From NCBI GenBank assembly GCA_028751875.1, contig CM054141.1, forward strand, positions 74,753,261 to 74,817,260: DNA of 64,000 nucleotides, given 5' to 3'. This DNA comes from Rapana venosa. Taxonomy: Eukaryota > Mollusca > Gastropoda > Neogastropoda > Muricidae. The position numbers were made by a program, and so were the translations under genes. The notes beneath the pieces were generated by a model that worked only from the letters and a program-made list of their open reading frames with translations, was not told where the DNA came from and searched no databases. Positions 1 to 10,852 of the stretch are shown here, in pieces. Numbering within the stretch: the first letter of the stretch is position 1; the number at the start of each line of letters is the position of its first letter.

Positions 1-4
1 ATAC

Positions 5-95
<91 letters not shown>
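1..95. repeat. (GA)n and (CAGA)n microsatellite
   Basis: Pure GA dinucleotides to about base 69 change to a CAGA tetranucleotide run. This is simple sequence only. Confidence 0.95.
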
Positions 96-98
<3 letters not shown>

Positions 99-195
99 GT
101 CAAGTCAAGTCAAATTCTTTCATGTCGGGAATAATAATGAATAGGCACTCATGTGCTTTTCTTTTGTGACATCCAGAGCCCGCCCTTATCGGGAT
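99..195 (-). mobile_element. Fragment of a dispersed retroelement 3' end
   Basis: A GTCAA triplication is followed by a stretch resembling the 3' terminus of the SINE copies at 1429-1678 and 27254-27330 (an AATGAATAGGCACTCATGTGC-like core). The reverse complement ends in TTGACTTGACTTGAC, a tail also seen at 29408-29487 and 12471-12606. It is probably a truncated retroposon end. Bases 200-425 are A-rich and hold nothing recognisable. Confidence 0.45.
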
Positions 196-425
196 AATAT
201 GGGGACAGAGAGGAAAAATAACCATGAAAAAAACCTGACTAAAAACGACGACAACAACAATAAAAAAAAACAAACATTAAAAAACAGAATGCAAAAAACA
301 ACAACAATAGACAAAACTAAGAAACAAGAACAGAAATACGTAATAATTTTTTTTTAAAATACAGAGGGAGAGAACTGAAAGTAACAAATAAACAATCAAA
401 TAATGATACTGATAAAAGAGGCCAA

Positions 426-960
426 GAGCAGAGAGCAGCAGTGACATATACACGTTAAGTAGCAGAGAGCAGCAGTGACATACACACGTTAATTAGCAGA
501 GAGCAGCAGTTACATATACACGTTAATTAGCAGAGAGCAGCAGTTACATATACACGTTAAGTAGCAGAGAGCAGCAGTGACATATACACGTTAAGTAGCA
601 GAGAGCAGCAGTGACATACACACGTTAAGTAGCAGAGAGCAGCAGTGACAGACATACACACGTTAAGTAGCAGAGAGCAGCAGTGACATACACACGTTAA
701 GTAGCAGAGAGCAGCAGTGACATACACACGTTAAGTAGCAGAGAGCAGCAGTGACAGACATACGTTAAGTAGCAGAGAGCAGCAGTGACAGACATACGTT
801 AAGTAGCAGAGAGCAGCAGTGACAGACATACGTTAAGTAGCAGAGAGCAGCAGTGACAGACACACGTTAAGTAGCAGAGAGCAGCAGTGACATACATACG
901 TTAAGTAGCAGAGAGCAGCAGTGACATACACACGTTAAGTAGCAGAGAGCAGCAGTGACA
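426..960. repeat. 34-bp minisatellite
   Basis: About 16 tandem copies start with AGCAGAGAGCAGCAGTGACA followed by a TATACACGTTAAGT-like half. Length variants of 30-38 bp arise from GACA or TACACA changes. The last copy runs directly into a (CA)n tract. Confidence 0.95.
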
Positions 961-1027
<67 letters not shown>

Positions 1028-1051
1028 ACATACACACACACACACACACAC
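961..1051. repeat. (CA)n microsatellite
   Basis: About 90 bases of CA with two TA interruptions, directly following the 34-bp minisatellite. Confidence 0.97.
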
Positions 1052-1063
1052 TAGACGCTGAAC

Positions 1064-1371
1064 CAAGGCAGGTAAAGGAAGGGTAAAGGAGTCCCATAAC
1101 CTATAAGGTCGTAGGGGAGCGAGGCGTCGGAGACCTCACTTCTCTAGGGCCAGCATATTGAGGGCGGCGCCCATCTCCTCTCCCTCGCTGCTTTACCTTC
1201 CCTGACCCTAAAGAGGGCAGGTACCCATTTACAGCTGGGTGAACTGGGGGAACTGTACTGAAGCCAAGGCGTGCAAACGGTCACCCATCCAACTGGTAAC
1301 CACGCTCGACGCTGCTTAACTTGGCTGGGGGAAAGCGAGTGCTCCGACCACTGAGCTATCCCGTCCCCACA
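1064..1371 (-). mobile_element. SINE with tRNA-like head fused to a 5S rRNA-like segment (copy 1)
   Basis: On the minus strand the element begins with a pol III box A-like head, GATAGCTCAGTGGTCGGAGC, near 1365. It continues directly into a 46-base stretch (1279-1324) that follows the 5S rRNA internal control region, including AAGTTAAGCAGCGTCGAGC and TTGGATGGGTGACC. A unique body follows (CTGTAAATGGGTACCTGCC; AGGGTCAGGGAAGGTAAAGC; CGCTCCCCTACGACCTTATA). A second copy on the other strand at 27449-27737 fixes both ends. tRNA/5S chimeric SINEs are known in animals; the assignment here rests on sequence resemblance read by eye. Confidence 0.8.
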
Positions 1372-1428
1372 AGGCAGGTACCACATGACAACCACACGAA
1401 GTCAGCAACAAGTAGGGAAAGCATTGTT

Positions 1429-1678
1429 TCCTTTTATTTCGAGGATAATGGAATAAGCACTTGTGTGCTTTTTACATCCGGCCACCGTGTCTATGCAGTT
1501 TTGTAAATTTTGTGATCTGTTCCCACCGGCACACAATGGCCTACTTTTCCGAATAGCCAAACGGATTTTAACGTGTGTGCAAGATGTTCTGCGTGCGTTC
1601 GCACACAGGATTTCGGTTTATAGTCTCATCCGAAAGATTTCTGGGGTGAGTGGAGTCGGCACTGACGATAACTCCAGC
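1429..1678 (-). mobile_element. SINE family 1, head-less copy
   Basis: This copy matches the body and 3' end of the full-length element at 22178-22523. Shared landmarks on the minus strand are TTTCGGATGAGACTATAAACC, GTAGGCCATTGTGTGCCGGT and GGATGTAAAAAGCACACAAG, then TTATTCCATTATCCTCGAAA. The tRNA-like head is missing, and a (CA)n tract (1679-1701 on the plus strand as GT) sits exactly where the head should join. Bases 1702-2116 hold no gene; a short CCACGGCCACAG repeat lies at about 2010-2045. Confidence 0.88.
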
Positions 1679-2118
1679 GTGTGTGTGTGTGTGTGTGTGT
1701 GAACCGACATCCAAAACCCCAGTGTTTGTGTGGGAGTGGGTAAACTAACAAAACTTCCAATCAATAATAATATGTAGGAATGGGTAAGCCGCCTGAAAGC
1801 CCAATGTGTGTATGGGAATGGATAACAGTCACACATTACACGAGCCATTTGCATGTTAATTAAAACAATTAGGATGGAAAAACGACAGCCTGAAGCGAGG
1901 GAGGGAGTGAGGCAGGTGAGAGGGAAGACAGCACACAGCTTGTCAACGACTGACGTGAGGGAGAGAGAAAGTGGGGGAGGGGGCTGCAGCTTCACACCAG
2001 TGGCCAGCCCACCACGGCCACAGCCACGGCCACAGCCACGGCCATTGCTTCGCCAAAGTCACACCCACTACTCTCTCCTCTACCCTGAATTATCTACACT
2101 CTGACAAAAAAAGTTTAC

Positions 2119-3277
2119 AATGAGTGAGAGAAAGGCAATGGGTGAGAGAAGAGAAAGGCAATGGGTGGGAGAAGAGAAAGGCAATGGGTGGGAGAAGAGA
2201 AAGGCAATGGGTGGGAGAAGAGAAAGGCAATGGGTGAGAGAAAGGCAATGGGTGGGAGAAGAGAAAGGCAATGGGTGGGAGAAGAGAAAGGCAATGGGTG
2301 GGAGAAGAGAAAGACAATGGTGAGAGAAGAGAAAGACAATGGTGAGAGAGAGAGAAAGACAATGGTGAGAGAAGAGAAAGACAATGGTGAGAGAAGAGAA
2401 AGACAATGGTGAGAGAAGAGAAAGACAATGGTGATAGAAGAGAGACAATGGCTGAGAGAAGAGAAAGACAATGGGTGAGAGAAGAGAAAGACAATGGGTG
2501 AGAGAAAGACAATGGTGAGAGAAAGACAATGGGTGAGAGAAAGACAATGGTGAGAGAAGAGAAAGACAATGGTGAGAGAAGAGAAAGGCAATGGGTGAGA
2601 GAAAGACAATGGTGAGAGAAAGACAATGGTGAGAGAAAGACAATGGTGAGAGAAAGATAATGGTGAGAGAAAGACAATGGTGAGAGAAAGACAATGGTGA
2701 GAGAAAGACAATGGTGAGAGAAAGACAATGGTGAGAGAAGAGAAAGACAATGGTGAGAGAAGAGAAAGACAATGGTGAGAGAAGAGAAAGACAATGGTGA
2801 GAGAAGAGAAAGACAATGGTGATAGAGAAAGACAATGGCTGAGAGAAGAGAAAGACAATGGTGAGAGAAGAGAAAGACAATGGTGATAGAAGAGAGACAA
2901 TGGCTGAGAGAAGAGAAAGACAAAGGGTGAGAGAAGAGAAAGACAATGGTGAGAGAAGACAATGGTGAGAGAAAGACAAGTGAGAGAAAGACAATGGTGA
3001 GAGAAAGACAATGGTGAGAGAAAGGCAATGGTGAGAGAAAGACAATGGTGAGAGAAGAGAAAGACAATGGGTGAGAGAAAGACAATGGTGAGAGAAGAGA
3101 AAGACAATGGTGAGAGAAGAGAAAGGCAATGGGTGAGAGAAGAGAAAGACAATGGTGAGAGAAAGACAATGGTGAGAGAAGAGAAAGACAATGGGTGAGA
3201 GACAAGAAAGGCAATGGTGAGAGAAAGACAATGGTGAGAAAAAGACAATGGTGAGAGAAAGACAATGGTGAGAGAAC
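2119..3277. repeat. GA-rich minisatellite, 12-23 bp units
   Basis: About 1.16 kb of GAGAGAAAGACAATGGT and GAGAGAAGAGAAAGACAATG units, with AGGCAATGGGTGGGAGA variants at the left end. All three minus-strand frames stay open for about 400 codons (Leu/Ser/Phe/His-rich) because the unit has no stop in any minus frame. There is no complexity or conservation that would suggest a protein. Confidence 0.95.
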
Positions 3278-3331
3278 ACAGGTTGTTGTCAGTGGCAAGC
3301 CAGTCGCTTTTCCACCAATCCAACCAACCCA

Positions 3332-3493
3332 CTAGCCTGGCCTGACCTAGCCTGGCCTGACCTAGCCTGACATAGCCTAACCGTACCTAGCCTGGCCTGA
3401 CCTAGCCTAGCCTGACCTAGTCTAACCTGACCTAGCCTGACCTAACCTAACCTGACCTGACCTAGCCTAACCTGACCTAGCCTGGCCTGACCT
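3332..3493. repeat. 10-bp CCTGACCTAG minisatellite
   Basis: About sixteen imperfect decamers (CCTAGCCTGA, CCTGGCCTGA, CCTAACCTGA) run head to tail. Confidence 0.93.
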
Positions 3494-3602
3494 GAATCGT
3501 CTGCTCGTTCCCCTTCAGTGCAGGCTTCCAAACAGCAGGTGACCGAAACTAACTGAAACCACTTTCGCTCCACGTGGCTACCCATCACATCCACCTCAGC
3601 AC

Positions 3603-3759
3603 ACCACACACACACACACATCACATGCACACGCACGCACGCACACACGCACGCACACACACACACACACACACGCACGCACGCACACACACACACACTC
3701 ACACACACACACACACACGCGCGCACGCACGCACACACACACACACACCACTCACACGC

Positions 3760-3819
<60 letters not shown>
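3603..3819. repeat. (CA)n/(GCAC)n compound microsatellite
   Basis: Alternating CA and GCAC runs, with Z-DNA-prone CGCGCGCAC steps. Bases 3820-4200 look unique (a short CA tract at 3903-3935), and no exon was recognised there. Confidence 0.95.
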
Positions 3820-3820
<1 letters not shown>

Positions 3821-4207
3821 TACTTGCCGTCCTGGCAGCCTTTTCACAGTTCCTTCATCAGTCAGACTTGCTATGTCCACATCACAAAAAGAACATCACC
3901 CCCCCCACACACACACACACACAAACACACCACGCACACTCTCCCTGCCTATTGTCGTCTGCTATGTACCTGCTGGAACAGGTGCCTTACCTCCCCTTCC
4001 GGTAACACGTGTAGAGAAATCGATCAGCTTTCGCTTTCGCGTCAAGAGGTTGAGTGAGAAAGTGTCTGTCTCTCCGCCCGTCTGTCTCTCTGCCCCTCCC
4101 TTGCAGCAGTGAAGGACAGGACAGCACAGGACACCACACCCTGACCGGCACAGTTCACTCCGGTCTACACAGAGCAGAGCAGCCCGGGACTGTGAGGCCC
4201 TCACTGA

Positions 4208-4258
4208 GGCAGGCAGGCAGGCAGACAGGAGGCAGGCAGGCTGGAGGCAGGCAGGCTG
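4208..4258. repeat. (CAGG)n short tandem repeat
   Basis: AGGCAGGCAGGCAGGCAGAC and a longer GGAGGCAGGCAGGCT period. A G11 run follows at about 4330-4341. Confidence 0.85.
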
Positions 4259-4501
4259 TACTTAGGGCCTGTACTCCGCGTCACCTGCTTTGCCCAGAGC
4301 GCCTGTCGGACTGAAAAAGGGGGGTGGGAGGGGGGGGGGGTAGAGGGAGGGGATTACTGGAGGCAATGTGACATGGTAAAAATCCAATGATCAAATCTGT
4401 GGCCATATGCTGTGTGCCGCTATCGACTTCGATACAGCTGGGCAGCTCATCACTGTGAAGGGTGCCCCGCAGCAATAACTGAAACAGCTTGGTCATCAAC
4501 A

Positions 4502-5600
4502 CCCCCCCCCCTACCTGCCCCCCCCCCCCCCTCCTACCTCGCCCCCCCCACCTGCCCCCCTCCTGCCCCCCCCTACCTGCCCCCCCCCCTACCTGCCCCC
4601 CCCCCTACCTGCCCCCCCCCCTACCGCCCCCTGCCCCCCCCTACCTGCCCCCCCTACCTGCCCCCCCCTACCTGCCCCCCCTACCTGCCCCCCCCTACCT
4701 GCCCCCCCACCTACCTGCCCCCCCCTACCTGCCCCCCCCCACTCCTCCTGCCCCCCGCTACCTGCCCCCCCTACCTGCCCCCCCTACCTGCCCCCCCCTA
4801 CCTGCCCCACCCCTACCTGCCCCCCCCCCTACCTGCCCCCCCTACCTGCCCCCCCCTACCTGCCCCCCTACCTGCCCCCCCCCTACCTGCCCCCCCCCTA
4901 CCTGCCCCCCCCTACCTGCCCCCCCTATCTCCCCCTACCTGCCCCCCCCCTACCTGCCCCCCCTACCTGCCCCCCCCTACCTGCCCCCCCCTACTGCCCC
5001 CCCCCTACCTGCCCCCCTACCTAGCCCCCTACCTGCCCCCCCCTACCTCCCCCCCCTACCTGCCCCCCCTACCTGCCCCCCCTCCTACCTGCCCCCCCTA
5101 CCTGCCCCCCCCCCTTCCTGCCCCCCCCTACCTGCCCCCCCCTACCTGCCCCCCCCCCCTACCTGCCCCCCCCTACCTCCCCCCCCCCCCTACTGCCCCC
5201 CCCCTACCTGCCCCCCCTACCTGCCCCCCCTACCTGCTCCCCCTACCTGACCCCCCCCTACCTGCTCCCCCCTACTCCACCCCCCCTACCTGCCCCCCCC
5301 CCCCCCCTACCTGCCCCCTACCTGCCCCCCCCCCCCTACCTGCCCCCCCTACCTGCCCCCCCCCCTACCCCCTGCCCCCCCCCTACCTCCCCCCCCCCCC
5401 CTACCTGCCCCCCCTACCTGCCCCCCCTACCTGCCCCCCCCCCCCCCTACCTGCCCCCCCCTACCTGCCCCCCCCTACCTGCCCCCCCTACCTGCCCCCC
5501 CCCCCTACCTGCCCCCCCCCTACCTGCCCCCCCCCCCTACCTGCCCCCCCCTACCTGCCCCCCCCTACCTGCCCCCCCCCCCTACCTGCCCCCTACCTGT
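4502..5600. repeat. C-rich CCCCCCCTACCTG minisatellite
   Basis: About 1.1 kb of 11-20 bp units made of a variable C-run (6-15 C) followed by TACCTG. The minus strand reads GCAGGTAGGGGGGG repeatedly, giving dozens of closely spaced G-runs able to form G-quadruplexes, with i-motifs on the plus strand. Two plus frames are open (Pro/Tyr/Leu/Ala/Cys-rich) only because the unit lacks stops. Confidence 0.95.
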
Positions 5601-5722
5601 CTGCACAGCAGCTCTGGCTGTCTCTAGGTCTATCCCTGCTCGGAGTGTCCCCCATGCGCCACCTCCAGCAGATGAATTGAAATGAATCCAGATCAATACT
5701 TCGACATACACTGACACCCTGT

Positions 5723-6581
5723 TTGACTTGTTGGTGACAACTGCTTCACATTGTGTTAATTTGTTGTTGACAACTTGTTCATATTGTGCTTAACTTATTA
5801 CCGACTTCTTCACATTGTTAATTTGTTGTTGACAATTTGTTCATATTGTGCTTAACTTGTTATTGACAACTTGTCCACATTGTGTTAATTTGTTGTTGAC
5901 AAATTGTTCATATTGTGTTTAACTTGTTATTGACAACTTCTTCACATTGTGGTGTTAATTTGTTGTTGACAAATTGTTCATATTGTGTTTAACTTATTAC
6001 CGACTTCTTCACATTGATAATTTGTTGTTGACAATTTGTTCATATTGTGCTTAACTTGTTATTGACAACTTGTCCACATTGTGTTAATTTGTTATTGACA
6101 AATTGTTCATATTGTGCTTAACTTGTTATTGACAACTTGTCCACATTGTGGTGTTAATTTGTTATTGACAGATTGTTCATATTGTGTTTAACTTATTACC
6201 GACTTCTTCACATTGTTAATTTGTTGTTGACAATTTGTTCATATTGTGCTTAACTTGTTATTGACAACTTGTCCACATTGTGTTAATTTGTTATTGACAA
6301 ATTGTTCATATTGTGTTTAACTTGTTATTGAAAAACTGCTTCACATTGTGTTAATTTATTATTGACAAATTGTTCATATTGTGTTTAACTCATTACCGAC
6401 TTCTTCACATTGTGTTAATTTGTTATTGACAAATTGTTCATATTGTGTTTAACTTGTTATTGACAACTTCTTCACATTGTGTTTAACTTGTTATTGAAAC
6501 TTCTTCATATTGCCAAACATGTTCACATGTTAACAACTTTGTCACATTGTGTTTAAGTGTTACTGACAACTTGTTCACACT
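5723..6581. repeat. 67-bp AT-rich tandem repeat (dimer of ~33 bp)
   Basis: About 13 copies of a two-part unit. One half reads GTTAATTTGTTGTTGACAAT plus TTGTTCATATTGT; the other reads TTAACTTGTTATTGACAACT plus TGTCCACATTGT. The halves are related, so the array began as a ~33-bp monomer and now repeats mainly as a dimer. Occasional copies have lost one half. Confidence 0.92.
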
Positions 6582-6610
6582 ACACAGAGCAAACACCAAT
6601 CTGAAAGAAT

Positions 6611-6969
6611 GACATTCAATGAATAGTGTGGACACTTCATTCAGTTATTCAATAGAAATGGAATACAATAATGTGGACACTTCATTTATTTATTCAATAG
6701 AAATGACATACAATAATGTGGACACTTCACTCATTTGTTCAATAGAAATGGCATACAATATTGTGGACACTTCATTCATTTATTCAATAGAAATGGCATA
6801 CAATAATGTGGACACTTCACTCATTTATTCACTAGAAATGGCATACAATAATGTGGACACTTCACTCATTTATTCACTAGAAATGGCATACAATATTGTG
6901 GACACTTCACTCATTTATTCAATATAAATGGCATACAATATTGTGGATACTTCACTCATTTATTCAATG
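6611..6969. repeat. 45-bp tandem repeat
   Basis: About eight copies beginning AATAGAAATGGCATACAATA and ending GGACACTTCACTCATTTATTC. The period is a multiple of three, so one plus frame encodes a 15-residue repeat (MAYNNVDTSLIYSLE-type) with an ATG in each unit. Variants are substitutions only within the open stretch. Confidence 0.93.
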
Positions 6970-7181
6970 AAAAAACAAAAGGTTGTACCTACGTTGGTTT
7001 ACTAAATGGCACACGCATACTGCTGATGCCACAGATATAGGCTGTGACACGATGAATTATTCAACAGCACACGCCCAAGACACACTACCTTCAAACTGGA
7101 GAGTGGAGCCCAGTGATGGTTCTCTAATAAATAAATCATGGAGGTCAGGCTGACCCTCTGTCCTGCATGCAGGGCCTGGTG

Positions 7182-7362
7182 CAGCTGCATGACAGTGTAC
7201 TCTTGTGGGTGCAGTTGCATGACAATGTACTCTTTTGGGTGCAGCTGCATGACAATGTACTCTTGTGGGTGCAGTTGCATGACAATGTACTCTTTTGGGT
7301 GCAGCTGCATGACAGTGTACTCTTGTGGGTGCAGTTGCATGACATTGTACTATTTTGGGGGT
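7182..7362. repeat. 30-bp tandem repeat
   Basis: Six copies of TGCATGACAATGTACTCTTT plus TGGGTGCAGT. Alternating TTTTGGG/TTGTGGG variants give a 60-bp higher-order period. Both strands are open because the period is divisible by three. Bases 6970-7181 and 7363-7544 contain no recognised gene. Confidence 0.93.
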
Positions 7363-7544
7363 GGTCTGAGGTGCTCAAGTGGGATAACTTGCGACAACAA
7401 TCCCCAAATCAGGGTGAATCCACTGGGACTATAAAACAATCTCAAACAAACAAAAACCAATGATTGCTGAAGAAGTTGTAGGAGAAGTCAAGTTCCGTCC
7501 ATGGCTCATCACTAGGTACACACTTGCAGGTTTTTCGCAAATAG

Positions 7545-8893
7545 TCCTAGTGTGTTCTGCAGCAGTGTGTAGGACAGGAGTGACCCGTGTGTTCTGCAGC
7601 AGTGTGTGTAGGACAGGAGTGACCAGTGTGTTCTGCAGCAGTGAGTGTGTAGGACAGGAGTGACCAGTGTGTTCTGCAGCAGTGTGTAGGACAGGAGTGA
7701 CCAGTGTGTTCTGCAGCAGTGAGTGTGTAGGACAGGAGTGACCAGTGTGTTCTGCAGCAGTGAGTGTGTAGGGCAGGAGTGACCAGTGTGTTCTGCAGCA
7801 GTGTGTAGGACAGGAGTGACCAGTGTGTTCTGCAGCAGTGAGTGTGTAGGGCAGGAGTGACCAGTGTGTTCTGCAGCAGTGAGTAGGACAGGAGTGACCA
7901 GTGTGTTCTGCAGCAGTGTGTAGGACAGGAGTGACCAGTGTGTTCTGCAGCACTGTGTAGGACAGGAGTGACCAGTGTGTTCTGCAGCAGTGTGTAGGAC
8001 AGGAGTGACCAGTGTGTTCTGCAGCAGTGTGTAGGACAGGAGTGACCAGTGTGTTCTGCAGCAGTGTGTAGGACAGGAGTGACCAGTGTGTTCTGCAGCA
8101 GAGAGTGTTTAGGACAGGAGTGACCAGTGTGTTCTGCAGCAGTGTGTAGGACAGGAGTGACCAGTGTGTTCTGCAGCAGTGAGTGTGTAGGACAGGAGTG
8201 ACCAGTGTGTTCTGCAGCAGTGTGTAGGACAGGAGTGACCAGTGTGTTCTGCAGCAGTGTATGTGTAGGACAAAAGTGACCAGTGTGTTCTGCAGCAGTG
8301 TGTGTAGGACAGGAGTGACCAGTGTGTTCTGCAGCAGTGAGTGTGTAGGACAGGAGTGACCAGTGTGTTCTGCAGCAGTGTGTAGGACAGGAGTGACCAG
8401 TGTGTTCTGCAGCAGTGAGTAGGACAGGAGTGACCAGTGTGTTCTGCAGCAGTGTGTAGGACAGGAGTGACCAGTGTGTTCTGCAGCAGTGTGTAGGACA
8501 GGAGTGACCAGTGTATTCTGCAGCAGTGTTTGTGTAGGACAGGAGTGACCAGTGTGTTCTGCAGCAGTGTGTAGGACAGGAGTGACCAGTGTGTTCTGCA
8601 GCAGTGTGTAGGACAGGAGTGACCAGTGTGTTCTGCAGCAGTGTTTAGGACAGGAGTGACCAGTGTGTTCTGCAGCAGTGAGTGTGTAGGACAGGAGTGA
8701 CCAGTGTGTTCTGCAGCAGTGAGTGTGTAGGACAGGAGTGACCAGTGTGTTCTGCAGCAGTGTATGTGTAGGACAGGAGTGACCAGTGTGTTATGCAGCA
8801 GTGTGTTTGGACAGGAGTGACCGTGTGTTTTTGCAGCAGTGAGTTGGGGTAGGACAGGAGTGACCAGTGTGTTCTGAGCATGTATAGGGCAGG
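7545..8893. repeat. 37/41-bp minisatellite next to the FPGT 3' end
   Basis: About 35 copies of GTGTGTTCTGCAGCAGTGTG plus TAGGACAGGAGTGACCA. A four-base insertion (GAGTGTGTAGG form) makes a 41-bp variant. Copies are more than 90% alike until about 8790, where they decay just before the N gap. The array lies downstream of the FPGT coding end, in the gene's orientation. Confidence 0.95.
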
Positions 8894-9393
8894 NNNNNNN
8901 NNNNNNNNNNNNNNNNNNNNNNNNNNNNNNNNNNNNNNNNNNNNNNNNNNNNNNNNNNNNNNNNNNNNNNNNNNNNNNNNNNNNNNNNNNNNNNNNNNNN
9001 NNNNNNNNNNNNNNNNNNNNNNNNNNNNNNNNNNNNNNNNNNNNNNNNNNNNNNNNNNNNNNNNNNNNNNNNNNNNNNNNNNNNNNNNNNNNNNNNNNNN
9101 NNNNNNNNNNNNNNNNNNNNNNNNNNNNNNNNNNNNNNNNNNNNNNNNNNNNNNNNNNNNNNNNNNNNNNNNNNNNNNNNNNNNNNNNNNNNNNNNNNNN
9201 NNNNNNNNNNNNNNNNNNNNNNNNNNNNNNNNNNNNNNNNNNNNNNNNNNNNNNNNNNNNNNNNNNNNNNNNNNNNNNNNNNNNNNNNNNNNNNNNNNNN
9301 NNNNNNNNNNNNNNNNNNNNNNNNNNNNNNNNNNNNNNNNNNNNNNNNNNNNNNNNNNNNNNNNNNNNNNNNNNNNNNNNNNNNNNNNNNNNN
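8894..9393. other. Assembly gap, 500 N
   Basis: Exactly 500 N, an arbitrary scaffold gap size. It separates the minisatellite from the FPGT coding region and hides the FPGT C-terminus. Confidence 0.98.
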
Positions 9394-10852
9394 TCCCAAG
9401 GGCTATCTTTGCAAGATTCTGTCATGGTGGCAGCCCTGGATACAGTTTGAAGTGCCCAGAGATGACAGCCTCCTGAGAGCTCTTCACGGGGGAAGATACT
9501 AGGCTTTCTGACAGTGCCAGTGATGCAGAGCAGCACCACAGTGTGCTTCAAAAAGGGGAAGAGAGGTGAGCTTGGAGGTCATTGCAAAACATTTTCAGGT
9601 TGTCTGAGATATGGAAGAAGATGGTGACGTAACAGGATCTGCCTTCATGGAGTACGGACACTGTGTGTGAAAGGTTTCTGAGGGAAACATAGTCTTGCCA
9701 AGGTGTCTTGAGAAGACTGCAGCCACTGACATTACTAACAATGGTGGCTTTCTGCACAGTCACTGGCACCTAAAAAATGGCAGAACTCTCCCACAGCACT
9801 GGATGCCACAGGGGAGAGGCAGCTGAGAACAGAATGCATCACACACCCCTGCACTTCAGATGCTTGTGGCTCACACCTAGCACTGTGCTCAGGGTTACCG
9901 GACCCTCCTCACAGTCTACAGGGGTCGGAGGCCACATCATACTTTTGGGGAGCCAGCAATTGAAGACATCTTTTTGCAAGACATCTGAGATTGGAAAGTT
10001 TGGTCTTGAAAAAAAGTAATGAATCAGTTCTTTGGTGGTTCCTATATGAATGAATTGGGAGGCATTTAGCAGCAGCAGGTGTATATCACAGCTGTGCATG
10101 GCCTCAAACACCTGCTTTCTCACCTGCTTGAGGTTAGGGGTCAGCTGAGAAATGTTTGCCGTGTTGTGGATGTAGTCCTGGGAGGCCTGGGGTCCCAACG
10201 CCTGCAGAAAATCGCCGTACGCATCAATCTCCCCGCTGATAACACCCAGCTCCTTCTTCAGAGACAGCAATCTTTTCATGACATCCACGCCAAAAAAGAA
10301 GCAGCTGTCCTTTATAGACCACATCCCCTTCCTTGCGAATTCCATCAGCGAAGGCATGGTCTCTGCTGTCAGACTTCAACACTCCCCCCCTGCTCCTCAT
10401 GCGGTCATCGTTTGGTTTCTGCAGTACTTCCAGACCCGCCCACCACCCTGGTTTGCGTGTCAAGGTGATGGGAATCTTGCAAGACATACACACCGTGACT
10501 GCGACCCACCTCCATGGGGGAAGGGTGGGCCAATGCCGTCACCCCCTGGCTGGAATGGTCCAGTCCTGGTTTTTGACCAAGTCATAAACCAGGGAAGTCG
10601 TCAGCGCAGACTAGAAAGACTCCTGGTGGAAGGTGGGGGAGGAGGGGGCGGTACATGGCCAGCTTCAGGTCCCGCATCTGGTAGACGGGGCCGGCCGTGA
10701 GGGATGGCCGCAAACACCTTGCCCAGGACGGTGGCATGGGCATGCGCTGACTCCACCCCCGGCGTGGATCAGCAGAATCTTCAGCCGGTACAGCCTGCTG
10801 CCGTACATCGTCTGCAGTGTCTCCAATGCCACGAGAGTGGACCCTCCATTGC
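9394..10852 (-). CDS. FPGT: Fucose-1-phosphate guanylyltransferase, large last exon (partial, frame-disrupted)
   Basis: The enzyme joins GTP and beta-L-fucose 1-phosphate to make GDP-L-fucose in the cytosolic fucose salvage route. Reading the minus strand from 10852, the family's landmarks appear in order. These are NGGSTLVALETLQTMYG with LKILLIHAGG (GGST loop and following strand), VLGKVFAAIPHG, VYQMRDLKLAMY, PGVFLVCADD, GVTALAHPSPMEVGRSHGVY, then the best conserved block CEIDAYGDFLQALGP-type (here GEIDAYGDFLQALGPQAS) and FIHIGTTKELIHYF. A C-terminal part follows with YVTIFFHISDNLKM. In vertebrates most of the protein is likewise in one long last exon of about 500 codons; 486 codons' worth is visible here before the gap. 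The exon starts right after an acceptor (CTGACTTGCAG) in phase 1, matching the donor at 24660. At least six one-base frame shifts occur between 10360 and 10800, and more below 9840, so this is either a noisy consensus or a decayed gene. Confidence 0.88.

Noticed and set aside
2080..3332. Three overlapping minus-strand frames of about 400 codons
   Set aside because: All three frames are open over the same GA-rich minisatellite; the text is a short Leu/Ser/Phe/His cycle.
4412..5680. 422-codon Pro/Tyr/Cys-rich frame
   Set aside because: It is a translation of the C-run/TACCTG minisatellite, and the adjacent frame is open too.
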